Of a stretch of DNA of 63,105 bases, positions 62,605-63,105 are shown one piece after another. This DNA comes from Nitrobacter winogradskyi (lineage in GTDB: Bacteria; Pseudomonadota; Alphaproteobacteria; Rhizobiales; Xanthobacteraceae), in contig NZ_BJNF01000050.1 in the NCBI RefSeq assembly GCF_006539545.1, positions 1 through 63,105 on the forward strand, written 5' to 3'. A program made the translations under genes and the position numbers. Position 1 is the first letter of the stretch, and each line of letters begins with the position of its first letter. The notes under the pieces were generated by a model. The model ran no database searches and was not told where the DNA came from. It saw nothing but the letters and a program-made list of their open reading frames with translations.

Positions 62605-62703
62605 ATGCGCGCTTCTGATGGCATCAGAGGCGAAGCTTGAGATTCCTTTTTTGACGCGTTCTCTTCACGCGAACAGGACATCCATTCCGCTCGAAAGCGC
62701 TAT
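62605..62703. repeat. Family 1 intergenic repeat
   Basis: CGCTTCTGATGGCATCAGAGGCG arm, TTTTTGACGCGTTCTCTTCACGCGAAC core and TTCCGCTCGAAAGCGCTATGG end. Confidence 0.82.
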
Positions 62704-63035
62704 GGCGGAGGAAACCGTCCTGGTTATTCTTTCCGTCTATCCCGCCGAACCGAAACGTCGTTTTCGGGACAATGCTTGAAGCAACGCCGTTGAGTAGGAG
62801 TCGCGTGGAGTAGAAAACGGGATCTGCGCGCGGGCACGTTCAATCGATCCGCGTTATCTTTCCACAGCTTTTCGACCGAGCTATCCCTGAGCTTGACCCA
62901 AGGATGAAATAGCGGGTTCGCTTAAATCCGAAAGAAATCGACGGAACATCTATCTTCTACGGAAAAAAGTCCCCGCTTGCCCCGCTCGGCGACGAACGCG
63001 GCACCTGCACACTGTGCGCAGACATCGCTCACCGC

Positions 63036-63077
63036 CTTCTCATGCCTCCGCCGGTTTCCTGCCGGAGGCATGAGAAG
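63036..63077. terminator. 15-bp perfect hairpin near window end
   Basis: CTTCTCATGCCTCCG (63036-63050) is exactly complementary to CGGAGGCATGAGAAG (63063-63077) across a 12-base loop. It lacks a T run. It could be a terminator for a gene beyond the window, an attenuator, or the end of a mobile repeat. Confidence 0.4.
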
Positions 63078-63105
63078 TGCCGTCAGGCGATGTGCCTTAC
63101 CAAGT

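Larger units (their letters stand above)
62559..63105. other. Gene-free window end with repeats
   Basis: A 547-bp stretch with no credible gene on either strand; the plus frame 62417-62779 overlaps the transglycosylase gene in another frame. It contains a family 1 repeat (62605-62703), a weak second fragment near 62870-62935 and a strong hairpin at 63036-63077. Confidence 0.55.

Noticed and set aside
62417-62779. A 120-codon plus-strand frame at the transglycosylase end
   Set aside because: Out of frame with the transglycosylase gene and then running into a family 1 repeat.

Overview
The window is a GC-rich, gene-dense piece of an alphaproteobacterial chromosome. The protein sequences, a Mg-type HemB with Asp in place of the Zn-site Cys residues, an LdtR-like MarR regulator, an aspartate/glutamate leucyl(arginyl)transferase, and many short intergenic repeats all point to the Bradyrhizobium/Rhodopseudomonas/Nitrobacter group (inference; no genus marker is present). 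It is mostly core genome. I see no prophage, transposase, CRISPR array or obvious defence system.

Layout. (1) 4-18088, minus strand: the complete respiratory complex I operon nuoABCDEFGHIJKLMN followed by birA and RNase J, with most junctions overlapping or only a few bases apart. An FkbM-type methyltransferase gene sits between nuoD and nuoE, and its GTG start overlaps the nuoD stop. (2) 18089-24560: a looser block with small proteins, a decayed GCG_CRPN-type secreted-protein gene, tRNA-Asp, an HU gene, pepT, a second FkbM methyltransferase, a UbiE-like methyltransferase and tRNA-Val. The order and strands suggest that the HU-to-tRNA-Val segment has been inverted relative to an ancestral lon-hup ... 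tRNA-Val-tRNA-Asp-nuo arrangement. (3) 24561-31431, minus: lon, clpX, clpP and tig, the protein quality-control cluster. (4) 31583-38575: tRNA-Leu, a Tat-exported multicopper-oxidase-fold protein that has lost most copper ligands, NAD(P)HX repair enzyme, glnB-glnA behind a near-consensus sigma-54 promoter, an AI-2E-family membrane protein and an ABM-domain monooxygenase. (5) 38888-47320: ldtR-like regulator, a four-helix membrane protein, hemB, an RDD protein, bpt, mntH with a palindrome upstream of its start, arsC-like gene and parC. (6) 47371-55858, minus: recO, a small membrane protein, era, rnc, lepB, acpS, pdxJ, rsh and rpoZ, an information/stress cluster with several ATGA or GTGA overlaps. 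(7) 56203-63105: NYN-domain protein, family-5 uracil-DNA glycosylase, PilZ protein, smpB, mscL, dapA, a soluble lytic transglycosylase, and a gene-free end that holds repeats and a 15-bp perfect hairpin.

Functionally the window combines NADH oxidation and proton pumping, nitrogen-status sensing (PII and glutamine synthetase), ATP-dependent proteolysis and folding, trans-translation (SmpB), the stringent response (Rsh with omega), heme and B6 synthesis, and cell-wall turnover. The points most worth a second look are the methyltransferase embedded in the nuo operon, the copper-less multicopper oxidase, the inferred inversion, the decayed secreted-protein gene, and three families of intergenic palindromic repeats.
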